From assembly GCF_011516645.4 (NCBI RefSeq), contig NZ_CP088285.1:7210501-7274500 (forward strand): a stretch of DNA of 64,000 bases. The letters run 5' to 3'. Below, in pieces: positions 30,472-39,395 of the stretch; the first letter of the stretch is position 1, and each line of letters begins with the position of its first letter. The notes under the pieces are model-generated. The model was not told the DNA's origin. It was given only the letters and a program-made list of their open reading frames with translations, and made no database searches. Origin of the DNA: Bradyrhizobium septentrionale (GTDB taxonomy: Bacteria > Pseudomonadota > Alphaproteobacteria > Rhizobiales > Xanthobacteraceae). The position numbers and the translations under genes were made by a program.

Positions 30472-31647
30472 ATGTCTAATTCAGTGCTCAAAGCAAATCC
30501 AACGATGCTGCTTTTGCCGACGCCGCCGTTCCGCGGCGTCATTCAAATGATCTACCAGAACGCGTTTCATCCATACGGGCCCACGATTTGGGTGAGAGAA
30601 CCCGGCAATCTCAGTATTCCGTGGCGAACGGTGGATCCCACAACGCAGCCTGGTTACGTGGAAGACTCGCAAGGTCCGACGCGCGGCGGCTCTTTCAACA
30701 AGGACATCGAGCTGAATCAGGTTTTTGACTACGTGATGTTCCACGACGATCAAGACCCTAATCACAATATTGCGGATCCCCCACCCGATGCCCGGCTTGT
30801 GATTGCAGCCGTCGGTGCACCGGCCGACCTCTATAACGAAGTGGATCCGCCAAGCGCTGGTGGCACCTGGTTCTTGTGGCCCGTAACGACCAGAAACGAC
30901 ACGTTTGCAGTTCTGGAGGTCAGTACCAAATCGCCAATCGAGATTTCCCCCGGCATGCTGGTTTTCGAGGACCCGCCGGATGTGGGGACGATTGTCTCGG
31001 ATGGTTTCAAGACAATCTATGAAATGGAGATCGCATCCGAAAATTTGCTGCCGGGCAATTCATACCACGCCCTGCTTCGCTTGGTAGACAGGCAAGGTAG
31101 CTGGCAGGTCGTCCACCGCGAGTTCTCGACGAAGCGGTGCACGATAACGATTACGCTCGATAAGCTGCACATTGTGGACGATGGAGTCGCCGGCGACGGG
31201 CGCGGGTATTTCAATATATGGATCGTGCAAAAGGACCCCAACGCAGATCCAGGATTGATCGAGGTCGGTCATTTTTACGTTCCAGAGCAGGATATCTCCG
31301 ACCGACCTGACCCCGGAAAAGATTATCAGGAGTGGATCACACTTCCCTCGCAGCCAACGGTGATCGGACCGATGGCCCTTACGAGTCGTTCCCGCGATAT
31401 TGCGCTTCTTACGCGCGGCTTTTCAAAGCAGACGTTTTCTTCGGACATTCCAGCGGGAAATTTCCTGCCTGGTCCTCACTTGCTGGATGGCACTTGGTAC
31501 AACGGTGCACGCTTCCTTTTTTACACAGGGCAAACTAGCGAAGAAATGTCCGGTGTAACGCATTTCGTTGATGCCAAGCCGTTTAGCAGCGACGAAGAGT
31601 TCCGTTACAGCGTCAGGTGTACATACTCTGTGACATACATGCCCTAG
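30472..31647 (+). CDS. Orphan hypothetical protein, beta-rich, lower-GC gene
   Basis: 391 residues from the ATG at 30472, which follows GGGGG by five bases; an ATG at 30460 is an alternative. Upstream in-frame residues lie in repeat sequence. I do not recognise the family. There is no signal peptide or membrane helix. The middle (about 180-260) is rich in alternating strands: LLPGNSYHALLRLVDRQGSW, then TITITLDKLHIVDDG and DGRGYFNIWIVQ, like a fibronectin-type or C2-like sandwich. A PDPGKDYQEWITLPSQP loop and a second beta region end the protein. The DNA is clearly less GC-rich than both neighbours, which suggests acquisition by transfer. Confidence 0.7.
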   Translation: MSNSVLKANPTMLLLPTPPFRGVIQMIYQNAFHPYGPTIWVREPGNLSIPWRTVDPTTQPGYVEDSQGPTRGGSFNKDIELNQVFDYVMFHDDQDPNHNIADPPPDARLVIAAVGAPADLYNEVDPPSAGGTWFLWPVTTRNDTFAVLEVSTKSPIEISPGMLVFEDPPDVGTIVSDGFKTIYEMEIASENLLPGNSYHALLRLVDRQGSWQVVHREFSTKRCTITITLDKLHIVDDGVAGDGRGYFNIWIVQKDPNADPGLIEVGHFYVPEQDISDRPDPGKDYQEWITLPSQPTVIGPMALTSRSRDIALLTRGFSKQTFSSDIPAGNFLPGPHLLDGTWYNGARFLFYTGQTSEEMSGVTHFVDAKPFSSDEEFRYSVRCTYSVTYMP

Positions 31648-31672
31648 GCGCGATATTTCTTGCGACGGCGGC

Positions 31673-32977
31673 TCAGCCGATCCAGCCGAGCAGCCGGAAC
31701 CAGACGAGATAGAGCGGCGCGAGCACGACGAACGAGATCAGGCCGACCAGGAGGCACACCTTGACCGCTGCGCTGGTCGGCACGCGCGCCATGCCGGCGG
31801 CGACGACGATCGGGGCTGCCTGATACGGCAGCAGCGGCGTCGCATAGGCGAACACCTGCGACATCAGCACGGTCGGCAGCGTGAGGCCGGTGTGTGCGGC
31901 GAGCGAGGACGCGAGCGGCGTGAACACCGCGGGGACGCCGTTGGCGGTGACCACGAAGTTCAGCAGGCTGGCGAGCCCGATCATCGATGCGAAATCCGCC
32001 GCCGGCCGCGCCGGATCGAGCGGCAAATGCGGAATGATGAGATTGCCGATCGCAGTGCCGAGCCCGGACCAGGCGACGACGGCGGCAAGCCCGAGGATGC
32101 CGCCGAGATAGATGCAGGTGCGGACATTGACGCCGGCGGCGAATTCCTCGCCGTTGAGGAAGCCCACGCGAGGCAGCAGGCAAAGACAGGCCGACACCAG
32201 CCCGACCCATGCCGGGCGGATGCCGTGCAGAGAGTCCGTCATCCAGAACGCGAGCGTGGCAAGCAGGATGATCGAGAGCCGCCATTCCGCTGCGCTCATG
32301 GGTGTCGTCTCGGTGCTGCCCTCGATCGGCTTGGGCGATGCCGGAAACAGCCACACCAGGCAGCCGATCAGCACGATGCCCTTGAGGATGCCGATCACCG
32401 GCGCATGCAGCACAAGATACGACATGTAATCGAAACGCACGCCATAGGCGCGCTCGGCGGCGCCGGTCATGATCAGGTTCGGCACATTCGCCGGCAGGAT
32501 CGACGCCGAGAGCTGGTAGGTGCCGAAACCCACCGCAAGCGCGAGCGCATGACGGCCCGGCGATCCCTCTGATAGCCCGGCGCGATCGGCCAGCGCCAGG
32601 ATGATCGGCATCAGCAGCGCGATGCGGCCCATGTTCGAGGGCATCACGAAGGCCAGCGCATAGGTCAGCAGGATGACGCCGGCGACCATCCGGAGCCAGG
32701 AGCCGGTGAGATGTCCGGCAAGGGCGCGCGCGATCCGGTCGGCGAGCCCGACCTTGCGGATCGCGCTGCCGATGACGAAGCCGCCAAGCACCAGCCAGAA
32801 CGCTTCCGACTGGAAGCCGGAGAACAGCACGTCCGGCGGCGCCGCGCGAAACACCGCGACCGCGGCGAAGAACAACAGCGCGGTGAGGAATTCCGGCAGC
32901 AGGCTGGTGGCCCAGAGCAGGATGGCGATCGCGGCAAACCAGCCGGGATGGATCAGCGACGAAGCGGTCTCGGTCAT
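31673..32977 (-). CDS. DASS (SLC13) family anion transporter
   Basis: 434-residue inner-membrane protein with about 12 helices. The first half has FVMPSNMGRIALLMPIILALAD, and the second has NFVVTANGVPAVFTPLASSLA. These are paired Ser-Asn-x and Ala-Asn-Gly sites at the positions of the Na+-binding SNT motifs of divalent anion/sodium symporters. Substrates of this family are dicarboxylates, sulfate or related anions; the changed second motif makes prediction unsafe. It converges on the orphan gene, 25 bases away. Confidence 0.8.
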   Translation of the reverse strand: MTETASSLIHPGWFAAIAILLWATSLLPEFLTALLFFAAVAVFRAAPPDVLFSGFQSEAFWLVLGGFVIGSAIRKVGLADRIARALAGHLTGSWLRMVAGVILLTYALAFVMPSNMGRIALLMPIILALADRAGLSEGSPGRHALALAVGFGTYQLSASILPANVPNLIMTGAAERAYGVRFDYMSYLVLHAPVIGILKGIVLIGCLVWLFPASPKPIEGSTETTPMSAAEWRLSIILLATLAFWMTDSLHGIRPAWVGLVSACLCLLPRVGFLNGEEFAAGVNVRTCIYLGGILGLAAVVAWSGLGTAIGNLIIPHLPLDPARPAADFASMIGLASLLNFVVTANGVPAVFTPLASSLAAHTGLTLPTVLMSQVFAYATPLLPYQAAPIVVAAGMARVPTSAAVKVCLLVGLISFVVLAPLYLVWFRLLGWIG

Positions 32978-33101
32978 GGCAGGGAATCAGGTGGCGCGGC
33001 GGCGGGACGGCGCGACCATAGCACCGCGGAAGCCGGCTGTGCGGCCGCGGTCAGGCAAGGCTGAGGTGTCGAGATGGTGGGCTTGCCAGTATCTTTAACC
33101 G

Positions 33102-33182
33102 CGTCATTGCGAGCGAAGCGAAGCAATCCATCGTTCGGCACGCTCGGTGACAATGGATTGCTTCGCTTCGCTCGCAATGACG
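33102..33182. repeat. Family C inverted repeat, copy 1
   Basis: Perfect 30-base arms (33102-33131 and 33153-33182) contain GCGAGCGAAGCGAAGCAATC and its complement, with a 21-base loop. The second copy is at 33483-33569, on the far side of a 36-codon gene. Confidence 0.9.
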
Positions 33183-33230
33183 AGCTTGCGATTACCGCTA
33201 ATCCGCCGATGTTCGCAGCGTCAGACGTCT

Positions 33231-33341
33231 CTACTCGTAGCGCATGTTCTTCGACGGCCGGCGCGCCGCCGGCATGGCCAGCACGACGAGACACAGCGCG
33301 ATCATCGCCAATCCCATGAATTCGAATGCAAACGCGTCCAC
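33231..33341 (-). CDS. Small single-pass membrane peptide (36 residues)
   Basis: A GTG at 33341 opens a 36-residue frame that begins MDAFAFEFMGLAMIAL. It has one hydrophobic helix (about 8-25) and a basic tail ending RRPSKNMRYE. A strong Shine-Dalgarno, GGGGGAG, lies eight bases upstream. A separate ATG just before the GTG would put another frame in register, but that frame is Arg-rich and its spacing to the Shine-Dalgarno is too short. Such peptides often sit in or stabilise membrane complexes; no partner is visible here. Confidence 0.6.
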   Translation of the reverse strand: MDAFAFEFMGLAMIALCLVVLAMPAARRPSKNMRYE

Positions 33342-33482
33342 GGGCCATTCTCCCCCATTAGAAACAGTTAGACTTGTTGGGGGAGCGTTGACGCGCTGTT
33401 AAGCCTTATGGTTACCGCGGCGAGCCTCCCGGCATGGTGCAGGGTGAGTTAACGCTCACGTGGCGAAGCAGCGCTCTCTCCG

Positions 33483-33569
33483 CGTCATTGCGAGCGAAGC
33501 GAAGCAATCCATCGGCCCGCATGCACGGATGCATGGATTGCTTCGGTCGCTCCGCTCCTCGCAATGACG
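33483..33569. repeat. Family C inverted repeat, copy 2
   Basis: The left arm (33483-33512) is identical to that of copy 1. The right arm (33533-33569) carries a GGTCGCTCCGCTCC variation. A GCATGCACGGATGC hairpin forms the tip. It ends 11 bases beyond the selO stop codon. Confidence 0.85.
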
Positions 33570-33579
33570 GGGGATACCG

Positions 33580-35052
33580 CTAGGTCCCGCAGAACGTCTG
33601 CGTCACGCGCTGCTCGGGGAGCGGCGGATCGGCGTAGGCCGCGAACTGCGGCTGATCCTCGTAGGGCTTCGCCAGCACCGTCAGCAGCTCCTCGAACGGC
33701 GCGTAGTCGTCGTTGGTGACGGCTGCCTGGATCACCGCTTCGATGCGGTGGTTGCGCGGGATGAAGGCGGGGTTGACGGCGCGCATCGCGGCCTTGCGCT
33801 CGGCCGGCGTCTGCTGTTCCAGCGCGAGGCGGGCGCGCCAGCGGGTGGCCCATTCGTCGAACGCTGTGGGCTCGAGGAACTGCGCGCGGACGTCGGCGGC
33901 GTCATCGCTTGCCGCCTCGCCGAGATGGCGGAAGGTCAACGTGAAGTCGGCACCGTTCTTTGCCATCGCGTCGAGCAGGTCCTGGATCAGCGCCTCGTCG
34001 CCGTCGCGCGCGGTGAACAGGCCGACCTTGGCGCGCAGCCCGGCCTGATAGGCCGCGGTGAATTTTTCCGGGAAGTCGCCGAGGATCACTTGCGCCTGTT
34101 CGATCGCCTTCTCCTGGTCGTCGGCGAACAGCGGCAGCAGGCATTCGGCGAGCCGGGTCAGATTCCACAAAGCGATGCGCGGCTGGTTGGCGTAGGCGTA
34201 GCGGCCCATCTCGTCGATCGAGGAGAACACCTGCGCCGGGTTGTAGGCGTCGAGGAAGGCGCAGGGGCCGTAGTCGATGGTCTCGCCTGAGATCGAGGTA
34301 TTGTCGGTGTTCATCACGCCGTGGATGAAGCCGACCAGCAGCCAGCGCGCGACGAGTGCGGCCTGTCGCGCGACGACGCCGGCAAGCAGCGCGTGATAGG
34401 GCTGGGCGGCGTCCTTCAGCTCGGGATAGTGCCTGATGATGACGTGGTCGGCGAGCGCCCGCACGCCGTCGGTGTCGCCGCGGGCGGCGAAAAACTGGAA
34501 GGTGCCGACGCGGATGTGGCTCGAGGCGATGCGCGTCAGCACCGCGCCAGGCAGCGCGGTCTCGCGCATCACGGGCTCGCCGGTGACGACGGCGGCAAGC
34601 GAACGGGTGGTCGGAATGCCCAAAGCGAACATCGCCTCGCTGACGATGTATTCGCGCAAGACCGGACCCAGCGCGGCGCGGCCGTCGCCGCGGCGGGAGA
34701 ACGGGGTCGGGCCACTTCCCTTGAGCTGGATGTCGCGGCGGACGCCGTCCCGGTCGATGACCTCGCCGAGCAGGATGGCGCGGCCGTCGCCGAGCTGGGG
34801 AACAAAGTGGCCGAACTGGTGGCCGGCATAGGCCATCGCGATCGGGTCGGCGCCGTCAGGCAGGCGCTTGCCGGCGAGGATTTCGGCGCCCTCCGGGGTC
34901 GACAGCAGGTCCGGATCCAGCCCGAGCTGGAGCGCGAGCAACCGGTTCAGCTTGATCAGCCGGGGGGAGGCCACCGGGGTCGGCGCAACGCGGGCGAAAA
35001 AGTTCGCCGGCAGCGCCGAATAGGTGTTCTGGAAGGGGAAATGGATGGTCAT
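33580..35052 (-). CDS. selO: Protein adenylyltransferase SelO (YdiU/UPF0061 family)
   Basis: Pseudokinase-fold enzyme that transfers AMP to Ser/Thr/Tyr side chains of other proteins and is linked to redox stress. 490 residues from the ATG at 35052 (MTIHFPFQNTYSAL); the open frame upstream to 35232 is not family-like. Visible landmarks are YAGHQFGHFVPQLGDGRA, the nucleotide-binding DIQLKGSGPTPFSRRGDGRA, FIHGVMNTDNTSISGETIDYGPCAF (Asn and Asp of the active site) and the C-terminal TQTFCGT. Eukaryotic forms carry selenocysteine near the C terminus; here a lone Cys lies three residues from the end. Divergent from aspS. Confidence 0.92.
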   Translation of the reverse strand: MTIHFPFQNTYSALPANFFARVAPTPVASPRLIKLNRLLALQLGLDPDLLSTPEGAEILAGKRLPDGADPIAMAYAGHQFGHFVPQLGDGRAILLGEVIDRDGVRRDIQLKGSGPTPFSRRGDGRAALGPVLREYIVSEAMFALGIPTTRSLAAVVTGEPVMRETALPGAVLTRIASSHIRVGTFQFFAARGDTDGVRALADHVIIRHYPELKDAAQPYHALLAGVVARQAALVARWLLVGFIHGVMNTDNTSISGETIDYGPCAFLDAYNPAQVFSSIDEMGRYAYANQPRIALWNLTRLAECLLPLFADDQEKAIEQAQVILGDFPEKFTAAYQAGLRAKVGLFTARDGDEALIQDLLDAMAKNGADFTLTFRHLGEAASDDAADVRAQFLEPTAFDEWATRWRARLALEQQTPAERKAAMRAVNPAFIPRNHRIEAVIQAAVTNDDYAPFEELLTVLAKPYEDQPQFAAYADPPLPEQRVTQTFCGT

Positions 35053-35248
35053 GTCGGGAAGATAGGCCTGCGGGCCGAATAGGCAAACGATTGGCGGCGC
35101 CGGTCCGGAAAATCTGCCGTTTGGCCCGAAAACCGGGCGTTCCATTGGTTGCCGCACCCGGCCCCGTCGGGTAAACCCTCCGCAACTTCGGACAGGGCAT
35201 TTTGGCCCTGTCGCGATTCGACCCTCCGACATCAGTTTTGGAACGAAT

Positions 35249-37024
35249 ATGCATCGCTACCGGTCACACACATGCGGCGCGCTCCGAGAGAGCGATATCG
35301 ACCAGACGGCCCGGCTGTCAGGCTGGGTCCATCGTGTCCGGGACCATGGCGGCGTGCTGTTCGTCGATTTGCGCGACCATTACGGCATCACTCAATGCGT
35401 GGCCGATCCGGACTCGCCGGCATTCGCCGAGGTCGAGAAGTTCCGCTCGGAGTGGGTGGTGCGGATCGACGGCAAGGTGCGCCACCGCCCGGCCGGCACC
35501 GACAATCCCGAACTGCCGACCGGCATGATCGAGGTCTACATCAAGGAGATCGAGGTGCTGGGTCCTGCGGCCGAGCTCCCGCTGCCGGTGTTCGGCGAGC
35601 AGGAATATCCTGAGGACATCAGGCTGAAGTACCGCTTCCTCGACCTGCGTCGCGAGAAGCTGCACCAGAACATCATGACCCGCGGCGCGGTAGTCGATTC
35701 CATGCGCAAGCGGATGAAGGAGCAGGGCTTCTTCGAATTCCAGACCCCGATCCTGACGGCATCCTCGCCGGAAGGCGCGCGCGACTTCCTGGTGCCGTCG
35801 CGGATCCATCCCGGCAAGTTCTACGCGCTGCCGCAGGCGCCGCAGCAGTACAAGCAGCTGTTGATGATGTCGGGCTTCGACCGCTACTTCCAGATCGCGC
35901 CGTGCTTCCGCGACGAGGACCCGCGCGCCGACCGCCTGCCGGGCGAGTTCTACCAGCTCGACGTCGAGATGAGCTTTGTCGAACAGGACGACGTGTTCGC
36001 GGCGATGGAGCCGGTGATAACAGGCGTGTTCGAGGATTTTGCCAAGGGCAAGCCGGTGACCAAGAACTGGCCGCGGATTCCGTTCGCGGAAGCCGTGCGC
36101 AAATACGGCTCAGACAAGCCGGACCTGCGCAACAAGATCGTGATGCAGGAAGTCTCCGAGCACTTCCGCGGCTCCGGCTTCAAGGTGTTCGCGCGGATGC
36201 TTGAGGACCCGAAGAACCAGGTGTGGGCGATCCCCGGCACTGGCGGCGGCTCGCGCGCGTTCTGCGACCGCATGAACTCGTGGGCGCAGGGCGAGGGCCA
36301 GCCCGGCCTCGGCTACATCATGTGGCGCGAGGGCGGCGAGGGCGCGGGTCCGCTTGCCAACAACATCGGCCCGGAACGCACCGCTGCGATCCGCGACCAG
36401 CTCGGCCTGAAGGAGGGCGACGCGGCGTTCTTCGTCGCCGGCGATCCCGAAAAATTCTGGAAGTTCGCCGGGCTTGCCCGAACGAAACTCGGCGAGGAGC
36501 TGAACCAGATCGACAAGGACCGGTTCGAGCTCGCCTGGATCGTCGACTTCCCGATGTACGAGTATGACGAGGAGAACAAGAAGGTCGACTTCTCGCACAA
36601 CCCGTTCTCGATGCCGCAGGGCGGTCTCGATGCGCTGAAGTCGCAGGACCCGCTGACCATCAAGGCGTTCCAGTACGACATCGCCTGCAACGGCTACGAG
36701 ATCGCCTCCGGCGGCATCCGCAACCACAAGCCGGAAGCGATGGTGAAGGCGTTCGAGATCGCGGGCTATGGCGAGCAGGAGGTCATCGACCGCTTCGGCG
36801 GCATGTACCGTGCGTTCCAGTACGGCGCGCCGCCGCATGGCGGCATGGCGGCCGGCCTCGACCGCATCGTGATGCTGCTCTGCGGCACCAACAATCTGCG
36901 CGAGATCTCGCTGTTCCCGATGAACCAGCAGGCCATGGATTTGCTGATGGGCGCGCCGTCGGAAGCCTCGCCGAAGCAGCTCAAGGAGCTGCACATCCGC
37001 ACCAACCTGCCGGCCAAGAGCTAG
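35249..37024 (+). CDS. aspS: Aspartyl-tRNA synthetase
   Basis: Class II aminoacyl-tRNA synthetase of 591 residues. It starts [17 protein letters not shown] and has an N-terminal OB fold ([21 protein letters not shown]). Motif 2 lies around [19 protein letters not shown], an insertion (GAD) domain follows (about 290-430), and motif 3 is GLDRIVMLL. In bacteria of this group it usually charges both tRNA-Asp and tRNA-Asn, with GatCAB correcting the latter; that is inference from the group and not visible here. Confidence 0.97.
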   Translation: MHRYRSHTCGALRESDIDQTARLSGWVHRVRDHGGVLFVDLRDHYGITQCVADPDSPAFAEVEKFRSEWVVRIDGKVRHRPAGTDNPELPTGMIEVYIKEIEVLGPAAELPLPVFGEQEYPEDIRLKYRFLDLRREKLHQNIMTRGAVVDSMRKRMKEQGFFEFQTPILTASSPEGARDFLVPSRIHPGKFYALPQAPQQYKQLLMMSGFDRYFQIAPCFRDEDPRADRLPGEFYQLDVEMSFVEQDDVFAAMEPVITGVFEDFAKGKPVTKNWPRIPFAEAVRKYGSDKPDLRNKIVMQEVSEHFRGSGFKVFARMLEDPKNQVWAIPGTGGGSRAFCDRMNSWAQGEGQPGLGYIMWREGGEGAGPLANNIGPERTAAIRDQLGLKEGDAAFFVAGDPEKFWKFAGLARTKLGEELNQIDKDRFELAWIVDFPMYEYDEENKKVDFSHNPFSMPQGGLDALKSQDPLTIKAFQYDIACNGYEIASGGIRNHKPEAMVKAFEIAGYGEQEVIDRFGGMYRAFQYGAPPHGGMAAGLDRIVMLLCGTNNLREISLFPMNQQAMDLLMGAPSEASPKQLKELHIRTNLPAKS

Positions 37025-37035
37025 CCTTTAAAGTC

Positions 37036-37172
37036 ACCTCGCCCCGCGCTTGCGGGGAGAGGTCGGCGCGCAGCGCCGGGTGAGGGGCATCCCTCCGCGC
37101 ACACTCATCTCTCGAATTCGCGGAAGCAGCCCCTCACCCCAACCCTCTCCCCGTAAGAACGGGGAGAGGGGG
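37036..37172. repeat. Inverted-repeat element with CTCTCCCCG arms
   Basis: Two hairpins of the same type, CCCCGCGCTTGCGGGG near 37052 and CTCTCCCCGTAAGAACGGGG near 37145, flank a GGTGAGGGGC and GCCCCTCACC pair. It is placed between the convergent aspS and AsmA-like genes and may end transcription from both. Confidence 0.75.
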
Positions 37173-37180
37173 AGTCCATG

Positions 37181-39172
37181 TCACAGCCCCGTCGAGGCCT
37201 CGATCCGGAATTGCGCCAGCGCCGACTGCGGATCGATCTTGAGCAGCTGCATCAGCTGCAGCGCCGGCGCTTTGGCGCGCGGCGTCAGCTTGACGACCAG
37301 CGTCTGTCCTGGCGTCTCGATGAACCGGCCGATGGCGGTGATGAGGGCGGTGGCATCGGGATTGCTGCCGCCGATCGCATCGCCCTGCGCCTTGATGCTC
37401 GCAAGGATGGCGCTGCGCGCGGCGTCGCGGCCGACATTCTGGCTGCGCGCGTACTGGGCGATTGCGAGATCGATGACGCCGAGGTCATGGACGGTGAGCT
37501 CGATCGCGCTGGCCTCGATCTGCGCTGCCGCGCCCATGGCCTCGGCTGCGTTGGCCGAAAATGCCTCGCGCGGCACGTTGCCGAGCGAGACCTTCGCCGA
37601 CGCCTTCACGAGCCCGGCCATGTCGAACTTGACCGGCTCGAGCGCGAACGAGCGCGACGCCTCGGTCCAGACAGCGCCGAGATCGGCGTCGACCGCCATC
37701 CGGTCGATCCCGGCAGCGATGAGTGCGTCCTGCCCGGGGATGGCCGCATCAAGCGGTGTCGCCACCTTCGCGGTCAGGTGCAGCCTGCTCGGGATCGATC
37801 CGACGAACTGACCCCAGTCGAGGCTGAAGACGTCGACTTTGACCAGCTTGTCCGTGTTCTTGTACGGCCAAACGAGTCCCTTGAACTCGACTCCCTCGAT
37901 CAGCGGAAGCAGCGCGAGCGCCTGTTCGGGCGTCGGCTTCTGTCCGGCGAACTGTGCCGTCAGCCGGACGGACTTGGCGACATCGAACGACTTCAGCGCG
38001 AACCGTCCGACCTTGAGAGTGCCCTTCGCCGCACTTGCATCGAGTCCTTCGACCGTAAGCTCGCCGATCTTGCCGTTTTCGAAGTTGAAGCGCATCGAGG
38101 CGAGCTTGAGCGGGGCCTCTGGTGTCTCAAGCGAAAGCCCATGCATCTCGGCATTTCCGATGCCGGCGCCTAAATAGATGCCAGCGAATTTCTCCAGCAG
38201 GTCGCGTGTTTGGGCCGCAGACGGTGGCGGGCTCCCCGGTGGCGGGATCATCGCCAGCAGCGCCGGCAGTTGCATCCGCGACGGGTTGATCCTGACGTCG
38301 TCGACGGTCATGCCGTCGATCCGCAAGTTTATGCCAGGGGTGGCGCTGATGACATAGGGACCGGCCGAAACGTGTCCCTGAATCCGGTACTCCCGGTCGT
38401 CGTTGGCCTTGGCGGGATCGAATATCGCCGCCATCGCGCCGACGTCGATATCGGTCGCGACGATATTGGCGAGGTCGCCGGTCATTTTGATCGGCGTGCC
38501 GGCCGCCTGCTGGTTGACCGTGAACGCAACCTTGTCGGTCTTGCTGGACGCGATTTTCCCGTCCTTCATGTTTTCGATGGCAAGGCCCGAGTAAGCGAAT
38601 TCGCCGCTGGCGCCGTCGCCGGCATGTACGACAGCGCTGAAGATCATCGGTCCGGTCAAGGTGGGCACGCTCACCGATGACGCGTTGATGTGCGCGAGCT
38701 GGGCGAACGCGAACCGGTACAACTCGACGATGGACGACGAGGCCGGAAGCTGGGGCAGGCCGGCGGGAGCGGAATAGTCCTTCACCGTGATCCGCGGCGC
38801 CTTGTAGGTCAGGGAGGCGATCGTCGGGCTCGGCCCCGCCACGCCAATCTCGACATCGCTGAACTCGAGCTTGTCGGCGGAGACCCGTGCCGCGTCCGTT
38901 TGACCGAGGCCTGTCATCGTGAGGCTGGCAATCTTGACGCTGACCGGGGACTGCGCTCCCGTCTCGGAGGCGATGTCTGCAATCGTCAAGGTGCGGCTCT
39001 TGACGTCGAAGGCGATCTTGCCGTGGCTCGCCTTGGCGCCGGTGGCACGGACCTGCTCGAAGGCGGTCTCGACCTCGCGCGTGACCCGGCGCTGGGCATA
39101 GAGGTCGAAGCCGAAGAAGCCGCCGACCGCAATGACAATGACAGCGATCAGGCCGAGCAGAATTTTCTTCAT
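37181..39172 (-). CDS. Large membrane-anchored periplasmic protein (AsmA/YdbH-like suspected)
   Basis: 663 residues. An uncleaved N-terminal anchor (MKKILLGLIAVIVIAVGGFF) is followed by a long, repetitive beta-strand-rich region. Patterns such as LTIADIASETG, MTVDDVRINPSRMQL, LTVEGLDAS and LKSFDVAKSVRLTAQF recur. A C-terminal helix-rich part includes QYARSQNVGRDAARSAIL and KLTPRAKAPALQLMQLL. This layout resembles AsmA-type and related bridge proteins that move lipids between membranes, but no signature proves membership. It converges on aspS. Confidence 0.6.
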   Translation of the reverse strand: MKKILLGLIAVIVIAVGGFFGFDLYAQRRVTREVETAFEQVRATGAKASHGKIAFDVKSRTLTIADIASETGAQSPVSVKIASLTMTGLGQTDAARVSADKLEFSDVEIGVAGPSPTIASLTYKAPRITVKDYSAPAGLPQLPASSSIVELYRFAFAQLAHINASSVSVPTLTGPMIFSAVVHAGDGASGEFAYSGLAIENMKDGKIASSKTDKVAFTVNQQAAGTPIKMTGDLANIVATDIDVGAMAAIFDPAKANDDREYRIQGHVSAGPYVISATPGINLRIDGMTVDDVRINPSRMQLPALLAMIPPPGSPPPSAAQTRDLLEKFAGIYLGAGIGNAEMHGLSLETPEAPLKLASMRFNFENGKIGELTVEGLDASAAKGTLKVGRFALKSFDVAKSVRLTAQFAGQKPTPEQALALLPLIEGVEFKGLVWPYKNTDKLVKVDVFSLDWGQFVGSIPSRLHLTAKVATPLDAAIPGQDALIAAGIDRMAVDADLGAVWTEASRSFALEPVKFDMAGLVKASAKVSLGNVPREAFSANAAEAMGAAAQIEASAIELTVHDLGVIDLAIAQYARSQNVGRDAARSAILASIKAQGDAIGGSNPDATALITAIGRFIETPGQTLVVKLTPRAKAPALQLMQLLKIDPQSALAQFRIEASTGL

Positions 39173-39395
39173 TCGGTCAACTCCGGATCATCAAGGGAAA
39201 AAAATTGCCAATCCGCGGCCAGAAGGTGCAGCATCACTGAACGGGCCCGCCCGGGCCTGTTGACGGGGATGTTATCGGATGTTGCATCCAAGCGGCTGGA
39301 CATGCTTCACATCCGGCTCGGTTTGCCGGACAACTGACTTTTGCCTGGATTAGCACAGAAACAAGAAATTTGGGCCGGAAACGCGGGGAGCACGC

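Noticed and set aside
33102..33569. Transposon ends
   Set aside because: The long inverted arms recall IS termini, but no transposase gene or target duplication is visible; they fit short palindromic elements better.
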